A stretch of 64,000 bases of DNA from Virgibacillus siamensis (GCF_900162695.1 NZ_FUIH01000007.1:1922001-1986000), one strand, 5' to 3'. Counted from the stretch's first letter, positions 34,398-43,481 are shown. The notes: generated by a model not told the origin, from the sequence alone. Numbers and translations are program-made.

Positions 34398-34988
34398 TTG
34401 AAACGATATGTCCCCATTTCGGTTTGTTTTGTCAGTGCTTTGATCCTCTGCTTTATCTCGATCAATGACACACATTCCGAACACTTTAATACATACCCAA
34501 ATCTGCCAGCACCAATTGGCAAGGAAAAAATACTGATTACATCCACCGGACAAGCCCCCGAGGGAAGCATTTTGCTGCAAATCGCCCAGAAGCTTAACCT
34601 TGAGGCAGATTACCGCCCCAGAGCATTGGGGTCAGATTTATATGATTACAATAGTGTTGTTATCCTGCTCGGCTACAGTGCCAATGGATTGAAACAAACA
34701 AACCGGACATTTCAAGAGGAACTAATTCGGACACGAACACTGCTAAAGGAAGCAGAATACACACATCTGCCCATCATTCTTGTAAACATATCCGGCTTTT
34801 TCCGTGATGATCGCCGAACCATAAAATTATTTAAGGAAACCGCCCCATATGCGGATTATTTCATAGGGATGAAAAATACGAAGAAGAAAGCAGCGCAAAT
34901 TGACCATCTGAGGGAACTTCAAGTCCCTGTTACCCTGGTTAACGGGTTGAAAGACCTATCCGTACCGTTCAATGCCATATTCCGATAG
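34398..34988 (+). CDS. secreted or membrane-anchored protein of unknown function
   Basis: Not recognised with confidence. From a TTG at 34398 (AGGGAG 11 bases upstream) the protein has 196 residues with an N-terminal hydrophobic segment (YVPISVCFVSALILCFISI). The rest is soluble and looks Rossmann-like: KEKILITSTGQAPEGSILLQ, a VVILLGYSANGL strand-loop and PVTLVNGLKDLSVPF near the end. It precedes the sensor kinase by 15 bases, so it is most simply an extracytoplasmic partner of that kinase. The frame is also open upstream to 34332 without an RBS. Confidence 0.6.
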   Translation: MKRYVPISVCFVSALILCFISINDTHSEHFNTYPNLPAPIGKEKILITSTGQAPEGSILLQIAQKLNLEADYRPRALGSDLYDYNSVVILLGYSANGLKQTNRTFQEELIRTRTLLKEAEYTHLPIILVNISGFFRDDRRTIKLFKETAPYADYFIGMKNTKKKAAQIDHLRELQVPVTLVNGLKDLSVPFNAIFR

Positions 34989-35003
34989 AAAGGCTGACAA
35001 ATC

Positions 35004-36395
35004 ATGATCCGCAAAAAAAAATCGATACTATTATTATCAATTGGGCTGCTGCTGATTTTTTACGGCCTGATACTTCCTGTATTTCTGAATGATTGGTCAA
35101 TATGGCTCGCTAAAAATATCCATAAGAGTATTATACAGCATGACAGTGGACTGCTTTTAATTACTTCCTTTTTATATATTGCAAAATATATGATGACGTT
35201 TTTTCTTGTTCATTTTGGATCGATGCTCATTGTACAAGTCTTTCGGATCAAATTAAATACCGTTTCCTGGTCATTCGCCTACATCGGAATTGTTCTAATC
35301 TCCCTGTCGATTTTTAATCAAATATACACGGAGCACTTCACATACCTTGGTTACTTTTTGACAACTGGCATCATTGTACTGCTGCTGCAATATATACCCA
35401 GGCATAAATATTTTTATTTTATTTATTCCATCATATCATTTCTCGTTCTGCTTTCCGTACAATGGATGCAGCTTATTCCGGCACTTTCCCGATTTGGAAT
35501 TGGCACCAATGACCTTGCTGCAGGCATTAAGATCGCGGACAGTTACCTGACGGGAAATAACCTTTTCAATACATTGGCAACCATCTTTTTCAGTGTGTTT
35601 TCAGTCATTGCCATCATTGTTACGTTACTAATCCATCTGTTTAATAAGCAAATTAATACATTGCGGAAATATCAGGTTCAGGAAGAAATACTGCACGAAA
35701 CCCGCTCAGCACTTGTTGATTCAAAAGTTCATGAAGAGATCAATATGCTTGTTCATGATCTGAAAACCCCGTTGGTAACAGTTGAGGGCCTTGTATCGCT
35801 GATTCAAATGAAAATGCAATCGAAACATAATCCTTCTTTAAAAACATACGTCAGCCGGATCGACCGTTCCATTACGAAAATGAAAGACATGATTTCTGAA
35901 ATACTGCATGATCAGATGAAACAGGAATTATCCGTTCAGGAACTTCTCCAATACGTAACAAGCCATCTTAGTATGGATGAACAGCGGATTAATTTGAAAA
36001 TAGATTTAGATGAAAATCTCCCATTTATCTATGTCAATAAAATACGGTTTTCCAGAGCTATTTCGAACATTCTTGAAAACGCCATCATTTCTTTTGATGG
36101 AAAAGAAGGATATATCCATGTCACTGTCAAAAGTATAGATACGAGAATTTTAATTCGCATTCAGGATAACGGTCCCGGTATAGACGCCACCCACCTGAAA
36201 GAAATCTGGAAAGAAGGATTCAGTACACGAAACTCATCCGGATTAGGTCTTTCCTTTGTGAAACGGGTGGTTGAAAACCATCATGGTACAATTGATCTCA
36301 AAAGCATCCCCGGGAATCAGACGCAAATAAATATCAGACTACCTATCAGTAAAGAAGGTGAAAACGCCAATGAGCACCACTATATTAATAGTTGA
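35004..36395 (+). CDS. membrane sensor histidine kinase
   Basis: A 463-residue kinase with about seven N-terminal membrane helices (residues 8-212), little extracytoplasmic loop sequence, a short linker (about 213-245), the phosphoacceptor box EINMLVHDLKTPL (His251) and an HATPase domain (N-box NILENAIISFDG, DNGPGID, GLGLSFVKRVVENH). A many-helix input domain with small loops suggests sensing within the membrane or through the secreted protein encoded just upstream. It overlaps the response regulator gene by 26 bases. Confidence 0.88.
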   Translation: MIRKKKSILLLSIGLLLIFYGLILPVFLNDWSIWLAKNIHKSIIQHDSGLLLITSFLYIAKYMMTFFLVHFGSMLIVQVFRIKLNTVSWSFAYIGIVLISLSIFNQIYTEHFTYLGYFLTTGIIVLLLQYIPRHKYFYFIYSIISFLVLLSVQWMQLIPALSRFGIGTNDLAAGIKIADSYLTGNNLFNTLATIFFSVFSVIAIIVTLLIHLFNKQINTLRKYQVQEEILHETRSALVDSKVHEEINMLVHDLKTPLVTVEGLVSLIQMKMQSKHNPSLKTYVSRIDRSITKMKDMISEILHDQMKQELSVQELLQYVTSHLSMDEQRINLKIDLDENLPFIYVNKIRFSRAISNILENAIISFDGKEGYIHVTVKSIDTRILIRIQDNGPGIDATHLKEIWKEGFSTRNSSGLGLSFVKRVVENHHGTIDLKSIPGNQTQINIRLPISKEGENANEHHYINS

Positions 36396-36981
36396 TGATA
36401 ACGAAGACATTCGTTTTACACTGAAAGAAATATGCTGCTCCGCCGATTGGAATGTGATAGAAGGCAGTACAGGAAAGCAAGGCATTGAACTTTTCAAAAA
36501 AATGCACCCTGACCTTATGTTACTTGACTACCATATGCCGGATTGGGATGGAATAAAAACAACGAAAGAATTACGCAGTATCAGTGAGAAAACCCCTATT
36601 ATCATATTGACCGTTGATGAACGTCAGGAAATTGCCGATGCATTTCTACAGGCTGGTGCAACTGATTTTGCCCTGAAACCAATCAAAGCACCTGATCTTA
36701 TTTCCCGGATCCGTATTAATTTAAAGATCGCAAAACTTATGGCCGGCAAGGAAAATGTCTTTGTGGAAAAAGGCATACGGCAGGCTACCCTGAATTCAAT
36801 TAAAAATTACCTCGTGCAACAAGATTCCCCATCCTCCATCAACGAGATTCAACAGGCATTGCCGATTGCCTACCAGACTGTCCACCGGTATTTATACTAC
36901 CTGGAAAACAAGGGCGAAGTAGAAATCATTTCACAGTATGGCAAGCAGGGACGCCCGACAAATACGTATAAACTTGTTTAA
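36370..36981 (+). CDS. response regulator with C-terminal winged-helix-like domain
   Basis: A 203-residue regulator. The receiver domain has the acidic pair DDN (9-11), phospho-acceptor Asp53 in LMLLDYHMPDWDG, the conserved Thr in ILTVDE and the Lys in ALKPIKAPD. The C-terminal region (about 135-203) carries SSINEIQQALPIAYQTVHRY and a Lys/Gly-rich wing (GKQGRPTNTYKLV), resembling the CitB/DcuR style. ATG 36370 is preferred; a GTG at 36358 is possible. Adjacency to the peptide transporter is suggestive as a target but unproven. Confidence 0.85.
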   Translation: MSTTILIVDDNEDIRFTLKEICCSADWNVIEGSTGKQGIELFKKMHPDLMLLDYHMPDWDGIKTTKELRSISEKTPIIILTVDERQEIADAFLQAGATDFALKPIKAPDLISRIRINLKIAKLMAGKENVFVEKGIRQATLNSIKNYLVQQDSPSSINEIQQALPIAYQTVHRYLYYLENKGEVEIISQYGKQGRPTNTYKLV

Positions 36982-37058
36982 CTGGGAGGGTTTATATTAT
37001 GGTGGAAAGGGAATGATGGAAAATGTGATTTTTATGCAGGATTTGTTGAACGTTTTTG

Positions 37059-37088
37059 TTTGACCTTTTTTGACCTATTCGTTATGAT
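37059..37088 (+). promoter_or_regulatory. clpP promoter with CtsR operator
   Basis: TTTGACCTTTTTTGACC (37059-37075) is a perfect inverse of the CtsR direct repeat GGTCAAA-N3-GGTCAAA. It overlaps the promoter TTGACC (37060-37065), 17 bases, TATGAT (37083-37088). CtsR would block transcription until heat or protein stress. Confidence 0.92.
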
Positions 37089-37144
37089 AAAAATATCCAA
37101 TAAAAACTGGATTAATTTGAGATGAAATAAGGAGGATTTTACAC

Positions 37145-37738
37145 ATGAATTTAATACCTACAGTCATTGAACAGACAAACCGTGGAGAACGCGCATATGA
37201 TATTTACTCACGTTTATTGAAAGACCGAATTATTATGCTTGGAAGCGGCATCGACGATAATGTTTCCAATTCGATTGTGGCGCAATTGCTTTTCCTCGCT
37301 GCGGAAGACCCGGACAAAGATATCTCCCTATACATTAACTCACCGGGCGGATCCATTACAGCCGGCATGGCAATTTATGATACGATGCAATTCATTGAAC
37401 CGGATGTATCAACCATCTGCACAGGTATGGCAGCATCAATGGGTGCATTCCTGCTTGCCGCCGGAGAAAAAGGAAAACGCTATGCACTGCCAAACAGTGA
37501 GGTGATGATTCACCAGCCACTAGGCGGTACCCAAGGTCAGGCAACAGATATTGAAATTCATGCCAAACGGATCATCCAAATGCGTGAAAAAATCAACCAG
37601 ATTCTGGCTGAACGCACTGGTCAGCCAATCGAATTAATCGACCGAGATACAGATCGGGACAACTTCATGACAGCTGAAAAATCAGTGGATTATGGCTTAA
37701 TAGACAAAATCTTAACAAACAACAAAGACAAGAAATAA
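37145..37738 (+). CDS. clpP: ATP-dependent Clp protease proteolytic subunit (main copy)
   Basis: The housekeeping ClpP: 197 residues, catalytic Ser98 in GMAASMGA, His123 in MIHQPLGG and the acid in DTDRD. It forms a tetradecamer with ClpX and ClpC, degrading among others proteins tagged by the tmRNA encoded at 2348-2711. Location beside crh-whiA-yvcK-rapZ-trxB and a CtsR-governed promoter match B. subtilis clpP. It is the partner paralogue of the gene at 10802. Confidence 0.97.
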   Translation: MNLIPTVIEQTNRGERAYDIYSRLLKDRIIMLGSGIDDNVSNSIVAQLLFLAAEDPDKDISLYINSPGGSITAGMAIYDTMQFIEPDVSTICTGMAASMGAFLLAAGEKGKRYALPNSEVMIHQPLGGTQGQATDIEIHAKRIIQMREKINQILAERTGQPIELIDRDTDRDNFMTAEKSVDYGLIDKILTNNKDKK

Positions 37739-37759
37739 GTAAATATGAATTGTATTGTG

Positions 37760-37787
37760 AGGCTATTCCAATGGGGATAGCCTTTTT
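37760..37787 (+). terminator. terminator of clpP
   Basis: AGGCTATTCC and GGGATAGCCT arms (37760-37782), then TTTTT. Confidence 0.85.
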
Positions 37788-37824
37788 CGTGTTGTGTAAT
37801 TTAATTTACTACAACAGAACCAAT

Positions 37825-37858
37825 TTAAAAATGCCTCCTCATCTAAGAGACATTTTTA
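37825..37858 (-). terminator. terminator overlapping the crh stop codon
   Basis: On minus, AAAATGTCTC directly after the TAA stop pairs with GAGGCATTTT (one G-U), then T-run. The 5' arm begins at the stop codon, leaving no untranslated spacer. Confidence 0.75.
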
Positions 37859-38119
37859 ATCGTTCCTAACAAATTGGGTTAATCTGTCCAAAGCTTCGTT
37901 CTCATCCGATCCTTCCGCAAAAAGCGTAATCGTTTCCCCTGTTGTCACCGCAAGGCTCATTAATCCCATTATACTTTTGGCATTGACCCGTTTTCCATCC
38001 TTTTCAAGGAATAAATGTGCAGCAAATCGGTTTGCCTCCTGTACAAATAATGCCGCCGGCCGAGCCTGTAACCCGGTTTCTAATTCAACCGTGACCGATT
38101 TCTCAATCAATCTCCTCAT
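37856..38119 (-). CDS. crh: HPr-like catabolite repression protein Crh
   Basis: Crh is an HPr paralogue that cannot carry PTS phosphate on histidine but is phosphorylated on serine by HprK and then acts as co-repressor of CcpA. Here GLQARPAALFVQEANRF has Gln (about 18) where HPr has the active-site His, and NAKSIMGLMSL holds the regulatory Ser (about 49). The start is unclear: ATG 38119 lacks spacing to an RBS, TTG 38128 lacks one, and the homologous region begins a few residues later. Gene order whiA-crh is conserved. Confidence 0.93.
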   Translation of the reverse strand: MRRLIEKSVTVELETGLQARPAALFVQEANRFAAHLFLEKDGKRVNAKSIMGLMSLAVTTGETITLFAEGSDENEALDRLTQFVRND

Positions 38120-38258
38120 CCTTTCCAACTGAAATCGTTTACAAGTAATATTAAAAATTCGGCCCCCGCCCGACTTTGACGGTAGCCTTTCAATTAAAAG
38201 AATTATAATTAAATTAACGCTAGTATATCATAATCGGCTTTGTCCAGTAACATTTATG

Positions 38259-39212
38259 CTACTCATTTTTCAAAAGTTTTGTGTCAAATTGAATTTTATC
38301 AGCAAATTCATCAATCTTTTTTAGACGGTGATTGACACCGGATTTCGAAATTTTCCCTGTGGAGACAAGTTCGCCCAGTTCTTTCAAGGAAACATCCTGA
38401 TGCTTAACGCGCAGTTCGGCAATTTCCTGAAGTTTCTCCGGAAGTGCATCAAGACCGACTGTCCGTTCAATCAGCTTAATATTCTCGATTTGCCTGAACG
38501 CCGCACCAATTGTTTTGTTCAGGTTGGCCGTCTCACAATTCACGAGTCGGTTTACTGAGTTTCGCATGTCCCGCACAATCCGGACATCCTCAAACTTGAA
38601 TAATGCATTATGCGCACCAATAATACTTAAAAACTCCGTAATCTTTTCTGCTTCTTTCAAATACGTAATATAACCTTTTTTCCGCTCCAGTTTTCGTGCA
38701 CGAAGATCAAAATCATTCAATAAATCGCATAATGCATTATTATGCTCCTCGTATGCATTGAAAATTTCCAGATGATAGGAGGAAGTTTCCGGATTGTTGA
38801 TGGAACCTCCGGCAAGAAATGCTCCACGCAAATATGATTTTTTGCAGCAGTCTTTTTGTAAATATTTTTCGGAGATAGTTCGCACAAATGAGTGGGGTTT
38901 GTGTAAAATATCCAATTCCGTTAATAATTTTTCCACATCTTCCTTTATCCGGACGATGTACACGTTATTTTTCTTCAATTTCATTTTTTTTCGGACAAGC
39001 AGTTCGACCGGTAAATCATACAGTGACTTGATCAGTGTATAAATGCGGCGTGCAATCGCTGCGTTCTCCGTCTGTGCGTCCAATGTATATTTACGCTGTG
39101 ACATGGAAATAGCACCATTCATTCGAATAAGTGCAGCAAGTTCAGCGTGTTGACAGCATTGATCTGTTTCAATCCCCGTCAGTTCTTTCTTTATTTCCGA
39201 TGCAAACGACAT
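38259..39212 (-). CDS. whiA: DNA-binding protein WhiA
   Basis: A 317-residue protein of the WhiA/YvcL family, which in B. subtilis affects cell division and chromosome segregation and in Streptomyces sporulation. It combines a degenerate LAGLIDADG-type domain (N-terminal two thirds, KKSYLRGAFLAGGSINNPE visible) with a C-terminal helix-turn-helix (DVSLKELGELVSTGKISKSG). ATG 39212 follows GGAGGGGG; an in-frame start at 39248 overlaps yvcK and lacks an RBS. No nuclease active site is expected in this family. Confidence 0.95.
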   Translation of the reverse strand: MSFASEIKKELTGIETDQCCQHAELAALIRMNGAISMSQRKYTLDAQTENAAIARRIYTLIKSLYDLPVELLVRKKMKLKKNNVYIVRIKEDVEKLLTELDILHKPHSFVRTISEKYLQKDCCKKSYLRGAFLAGGSINNPETSSYHLEIFNAYEEHNNALCDLLNDFDLRARKLERKKGYITYLKEAEKITEFLSIIGAHNALFKFEDVRIVRDMRNSVNRLVNCETANLNKTIGAAFRQIENIKLIERTVGLDALPEKLQEIAELRVKHQDVSLKELGELVSTGKISKSGVNHRLKKIDEFADKIQFDTKLLKNE

Positions 39213-39234
39213 TTCGTCACCCCCTCCAGCAAAA

Positions 39235-40200
39235 TCATTTGGATTCAATTATGGAATAAAGCAGTTTGGCAATTTTATGTGTATCATGTCTGAGTGTTGT
39301 TCTGGAATGGTTTATAATGTCTCCCTCTATAATCTGCAACCCCATTTCCAGCAAACGATCTGTATCATAAATCACCGGTTCGGCATTTTCTTCTGCATAC
39401 ACATCACGCACATTTTTACTGATTGGTTCATTATGGACAATTATTGAATCGACCGCGTCATTACCGACGTGATCGCATATTGCCTGAACATGGTCAGATG
39501 CCGTATAGCCTGTTGTCTCCCCTGCTTGTGTCATAACATTACACACATAGACAACTTTTCCGTTTGTTTCCTGAAGCGCCTCATCCACTTGCGGTATAAT
39601 CAAGTTTGATAAAATACTTGTATATAGGCTTCCTGGAGCAATTACAACAAGGTCCGCCTTTTCTATTGCTTTCAATGCATTCGGAAATGGCTGCACCGGC
39701 TGCGGACTTAAAAAGACACGTTCAATCCGTTTGTTCGCCAGAGGAATTTTTGATTCACCGGAAACGATAGATCCATCAGACATTTTGGCATGCAATGACA
39801 TATTCTCATTGGAGATTGGATAAATTTTTCCTTTCACATTTAAAACACGGGAAATTTCCTTTATACCAGTGTAAAAATCACCGGTTATAGAGGTCATTGC
39901 GGCAAGCAGCAGATTCCCCATCGAGTGACCCGACAAACCATTACCGACTGCAAACCGGTGCTGGAACAATTCAAGCAGCATCGGTTCTGCATCAGATAGA
40001 GCAGCAATTACGTTTCGGATATCACCGGGGGCTGGAATTGCCATTTCATCGCGAAGCCTGCCGGTACTGCCGCCGTCATCTGCCACTGTAACAAGTGCAG
40101 TAAGATGTACAGGCAAATTTTTTAAACCTCTCAAGAGTACAGGCATTCCTGTACCGCCGCCAATCACTACAACCCTTGGCTTCCTGTTGTTCTGCATCAT
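39235..40200 (-). CDS. yvcK: gluconeogenesis factor YvcK/GlmR
   Basis: A 321-residue CofD-like UDP-sugar-binding protein required for growth on gluconeogenic carbon sources and for cell-wall precursor supply (stimulates GlmS in B. subtilis). The N-terminal PRVVVIGGGTGMPVLLRGLK nucleotide loop and TVADDGGSTGRLRDE are family hallmarks. The start (40200 or 40197) overlaps the rapZ stop. It belongs to the rapZ-yvcK-whiA-crh operon. Confidence 0.95.
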   Translation of the reverse strand: MMQNNRKPRVVVIGGGTGMPVLLRGLKNLPVHLTALVTVADDGGSTGRLRDEMAIPAPGDIRNVIAALSDAEPMLLELFQHRFAVGNGLSGHSMGNLLLAAMTSITGDFYTGIKEISRVLNVKGKIYPISNENMSLHAKMSDGSIVSGESKIPLANKRIERVFLSPQPVQPFPNALKAIEKADLVVIAPGSLYTSILSNLIIPQVDEALQETNGKVVYVCNVMTQAGETTGYTASDHVQAICDHVGNDAVDSIIVHNEPISKNVRDVYAEENAEPVIYDTDRLLEMGLQIIEGDIINHSRTTLRHDTHKIAKLLYSIIESK

Positions 40201-41084
40201 GAATGTCCCTTTCTCTTATCAATATCGCGATGTGTCACATGGGTAATGTAATTTGCAGATAATTGTTTCGCAAAATATTCCGCAAGTGCTACCGATCGAT
40301 GTTGTCCTCCGGTGCAGCCAATTGCGACTACCAGCTGTGACTTTCCTTCTTTTTTGTACTGGGGAAGCATAAAATGAAGCATATCCAGTACTTTTTCATT
40401 AAATTTAATTGTATCCGTCCATTTAAATACATATGAGGAAACTTCGGGATTTAAACCGGTCAAAGGCTGCATATGCGGTACATAATGCGGGTTTGGCAGA
40501 AAGCGAACATCAAATACAAGGTCCGCATCAATTGGAATTCCATATTTAAAACCGAATGATACAAGGTTCACCGAAAATATCTCCTGTTTTTTTTCCGTGT
40601 ATGCCTTCAAAATTTTTTCCCGCAATTCCCTCGGTTTCAAATTGGTTGTATCAATAATCCGTTGTGCCCTGCCTCTTAACTCATCAAGAATTTTCCGTTC
40701 CTGCTGGATTCCTTCCAGTGGAAGGCCGCCGACTGCGAGTGGGTGTGAACGGCGTGTTTCTTTATATCTTGTCACAAGTGATTCGTCTTTTGCATCCAAA
40801 AACAGTATATGTTCATGCACCCATTCTTCTTCACCCAAAATATCAAGTGCTTCAAAAAGAGAATCAAAAAATTCCCGTCCGCGCAGGTCCATTACCAGAG
40901 CAACTTTACGGATGTTGTTGGTTGAATCCTTCATCAGTTCAAGAAACTTTGGGAGCAAGGCCGGGGGAAGATTATCCACACAGTAATACCCCAAATCTTC
41001 AAAGCTCTGTACAGCTACCGTTTTCCCGGCGCCTGACATTCCTGTTATAACAACTAATTTTGTTTCCTCTTCATTCACTGACAT
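40197..41084 (-). CDS. rapZ: RNase adapter / nucleotide-binding protein RapZ (YvcJ)
   Basis: A 295-residue GTP/ATP-binding protein with Walker A GMSGAGKT (about 15-22), DLRGREFFDSL (Walker B region) and the C-terminal IGCTGGQHRSVALAEYF domain. In E. coli it directs decay of the GlmZ RNA by binding glucosamine 6-phosphate; in B. subtilis YvcJ affects competence. Its own promoter and a leader hairpin lie upstream. Compared with B. subtilis the Nudix gene yvcI between trxB and yvcJ is missing. Confidence 0.95.
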   Translation of the reverse strand: MSVNEEETKLVVITGMSGAGKTVAVQSFEDLGYYCVDNLPPALLPKFLELMKDSTNNIRKVALVMDLRGREFFDSLFEALDILGEEEWVHEHILFLDAKDESLVTRYKETRRSHPLAVGGLPLEGIQQERKILDELRGRAQRIIDTTNLKPRELREKILKAYTEKKQEIFSVNLVSFGFKYGIPIDADLVFDVRFLPNPHYVPHMQPLTGLNPEVSSYVFKWTDTIKFNEKVLDMLHFMLPQYKKEGKSQLVVAIGCTGGQHRSVALAEYFAKQLSANYITHVTHRDIDKRKGHS

Positions 41085-41099
41085 GGTATTTCCCCCTCA

Positions 41100-41126
41100 T
41101 ATCACCTTCCGATCCGAAAGGTGATT
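41100..41126 (-). promoter_or_regulatory. hairpin in the rapZ leader
   Basis: ATCACCTT and AAGGTGAT arms (8 bp plus a C-G closing pair inside) lie about 15-40 bases before the rapZ start, just ahead of its RBS (AGGGGG). No T-run follows, so it is not a terminator. It could influence translation or mRNA stability. Confidence 0.4.
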
Positions 41127-41196
41127 GATCAATTCCAAGATCTCTCTATATACAAACAATCTATTCAGCATCGACTCTTTTTTAACCATTATCCCT

Positions 41197-41226
41197 ATTA
41201 TACAATGAAAAAATTCAAAGCAACAA
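41197..41226 (-). promoter_or_regulatory. promoter of rapZ-yvcK-whiA-crh
   Basis: TTGTTG (41221-41226), 18 bases, TATAAT (41197-41202) on minus, between the trxB terminator and rapZ. Confidence 0.6.
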
Positions 41227-41274
41227 GTATCTGTTTGACATCGACAGATTTGGACAGGACTGTGTACTTTTTTT

Positions 41275-41315
41275 ACACAAAAAAAGGTGCAGATGAACGT
41301 ATCATTCATCTGCAC
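41275..41315 (-). terminator. terminator of trxB
   Basis: On minus, GTGCAGATGAA pairs perfectly with TTCATCTGCAC (41287-41315), followed by CCTTTTTTT. It lies 130 bases behind the trxB stop. The stretch in between (41316-41445) shows nothing I recognise. Confidence 0.88.
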
Positions 41316-41445
41316 AAAGAACTAATTTATTTATTAAAAGGGGGTCAATTAGTTAATTATATTGTACCCGATTTTTATTGCATGCGTGTTACAGCAGCGT
41401 TAAAAAGCAATTACTTTCTGAAAAATTACTTTTACAGAAGTTGGA

Positions 41446-42399
41446 TTAGGATTTTGCAGCTTTTAATTCTTCCATTAAATCCTCAATATACTTTTGTGCA
41501 TTTTCAGCAGCAATACTTCCATCCCCAGTTGCTGTCACAATCTGTCGAAGGTTTTTCTCCCGAATATCTCCGGCAGCAAAAATTCCGGGAATTGACGTTT
41601 CCATCTCTTCATTTGTTGGAATATAGCCATCTTCATTGGTAATACCAAGTGATTGAAAAGGCTCGCTAAGCGGGACCATTCCAATATAAATGAAAACCCC
41701 GTCAATTGGATGTTCGTATTCCTCACCGGTCTTATTGTTAACCAGGGAAACGCCGCTTACTTTTCCGTCGGGACCATTGATTGTTTTTGCTTCCGTGTTC
41801 CAAATGAATTCCATTTTTTCATTGTCAAAGGCACGCTGCTGAATAATCTTCTGAGCGCGAAGTTCATCACGCCGATGCACAACCGTTACCTTATCCGCAA
41901 AACGTGTCAAATAAATACCTTCTTCAACGGCAGAATCACCGCCGCCAATTACAACAAGATGTTTTTCTTTAAAAAATGCGCCATCACAAACTGCACAATA
42001 AGAAACTCCGCGTCCCCCAAGTTCCTCTTCGCCGGGAATGCCAAGCTTTTTGTACTGTGCACCGGTTGTTATGATTAGTGCTCGCGTATGATATTCTTTT
42101 GATCCGGCAATAACAGTTTTATATTCGCCGTGATCCACAACATCTTTAATATCTCCATACGCATATTCCGCACCAAATTTTTTGGCGTGTTCAAACATTT
42201 TATTTGATAAATCCGGTCCCAAGACATGCTCAAAACCAGGGAAATTTTCCACATCTTCTGTATTTGCCATTTGACCGCCGGGAATCCCTCGCTCAATCAT
42301 CAAAGTATCCAGATCAGCCCTTGATGCATAAACCGCAGCTGTCATTCCGGCTGGGCCGGCGCCTGCTATAATCACATCATATATACGCTCTTCGGACAT
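41446..42399 (-). CDS. trxB: thioredoxin reductase
   Basis: The FAD/NADPH enzyme that reduces thioredoxin. The 317-residue protein has the FAD motif IIAGAGPAGMTAAVYASR (10-27), the redox-active CAVC (Cys135, Cys138), the NADPH motif VVIGGGDSAVEEGIYLTRFA and the C-terminal FAD segment GIFAAGDIREKNLRQIVTAT. Length is typical. It lies between the TPR gene and rapZ, as in B. subtilis apart from the missing yvcI. Confidence 0.97.
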   Translation of the reverse strand: MSEERIYDVIIAGAGPAGMTAAVYASRADLDTLMIERGIPGGQMANTEDVENFPGFEHVLGPDLSNKMFEHAKKFGAEYAYGDIKDVVDHGEYKTVIAGSKEYHTRALIITTGAQYKKLGIPGEEELGGRGVSYCAVCDGAFFKEKHLVVIGGGDSAVEEGIYLTRFADKVTVVHRRDELRAQKIIQQRAFDNEKMEFIWNTEAKTINGPDGKVSGVSLVNNKTGEEYEHPIDGVFIYIGMVPLSEPFQSLGITNEDGYIPTNEEMETSIPGIFAAGDIREKNLRQIVTATGDGSIAAENAQKYIEDLMEELKAAKS

Positions 42400-42482
42400 A
42401 GCTCTCAGTCCTTTCTTAACATTATAATGAAGCCATATTTATCGTATTAGATTTACCACATTACGTCTACTTTTATGCTTGA

Positions 42483-43481
42483 TTACCCCCATGGACCATC
42501 CTGTTTGGACAAATCCGGATGACGCCTGCATCCCTCTTCCCATAATGAAAGGGCTTTGGACGGCTCTCCAAGCTTGTAAGCCGCAATGCTGTAATACTTA
42601 TAAAACGATAAATGATTTTTCGAAGTACCTTTTGCAAGTTTGCGAAATCTGTCATATGCCTCCTGATACAACCCTGTCCTGGCAAAAGTAATTGCTACAC
42701 GGAGCTGCAGCTGTTCATGAAGCGGATATACATTTCGCAACGTCTGAATATGGGTTTCATACTGTGTAATATTCCCGGATTCGTACGAAAATATTGCCAT
42801 ATTTATATGACTGTTCAACGAATTTGGATCCTCCTCCAGCAATTCCATTTCCATTTTAATTGCGTCGTCCTGATAACCGGAGAAGAACAATGCCTGTGTA
42901 TAGTCATGTTTGATTAATGGATGCCCCGGGAACAATGTCTTCATTTCATCGAGTAATGTCAGTGCTTTTTCCCATTCGCATTTTTCGATATGATAAAAAA
43001 CGGTTTCCTGGTAGATCAGGAGCTCATCTTCTTCATCGGTAAACCATTCATCATCTTCCTCATCGATATCAACCATTTCGATCAGACTTTCAGCCGCCTC
43101 TTTAAACTCACCATCCGGGTCTTTGTCCAGATAGGAATTTGCATACTTTTTGGCATCATTCAATAGACCAAGGTGCGCATAATTGTTTGCCAGCAGGTAA
43201 TAACAGTCTATACAATCATCACCGGAAAATTGCAGCACTTTAGTCAATAGCTGATTCGCTGCATGGTATGCACCAATTTCCGTATAAATAACCGACATCT
43301 GGCATTGATAAAGCGGATCCTCGGGTGCCATTTCAATGGCCTTGCGCAGCCATTTGATCGCACCTTCGAAATTCCGCTTTTGAAATGCTTCAACACCTTT
43401 TTGAAAATAAAAATCGCCTTCCGGAATAAGCGGGAATACATTTTCGTGCTGTTGATCTTTTTTGTTTTCCGACTGGTGCAT
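42483..43481 (-). CDS. tetratricopeptide-repeat protein (YvcD-like)
   Basis: A 332-residue soluble protein made mostly of TPR helices: FQKGVEAFQKRNFEGAIKWL, YQCQMSVIYTEIGAYHAANQ and several later pairs. An acidic stretch (VDIDEEDDEWFTDEEDELL) lies in the middle. ATG 43481 follows AAGGGGG by 6 bases; an earlier frame start at 43514 lacks an RBS. Position upstream of trxB matches B. subtilis yvcD. TPR proteins mediate protein-protein contacts; the partner is unknown. Confidence 0.85.
   Translation of the reverse strand: MHQSENKKDQQHENVFPLIPEGDFYFQKGVEAFQKRNFEGAIKWLRKAIEMAPEDPLYQCQMSVIYTEIGAYHAANQLLTKVLQFSGDDCIDCYYLLANNYAHLGLLNDAKKYANSYLDKDPDGEFKEAAESLIEMVDIDEEDDEWFTDEEDELLIYQETVFYHIEKCEWEKALTLLDEMKTLFPGHPLIKHDYTQALFFSGYQDDAIKMEMELLEEDPNSLNSHINMAIFSYESGNITQYETHIQTLRNVYPLHEQLQLRVAITFARTGLYQEAYDRFRKLAKGTSKNHLSFYKYYSIAAYKLGEPSKALSLWEEGCRRHPDLSKQDGPWG

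Noticed and set aside
38259..39212. Active homing endonuclease at whiA
   Set aside because: WhiA keeps the LAGLIDADG-like fold but is a conserved chromosomal DNA-binding protein in its standard gene order.
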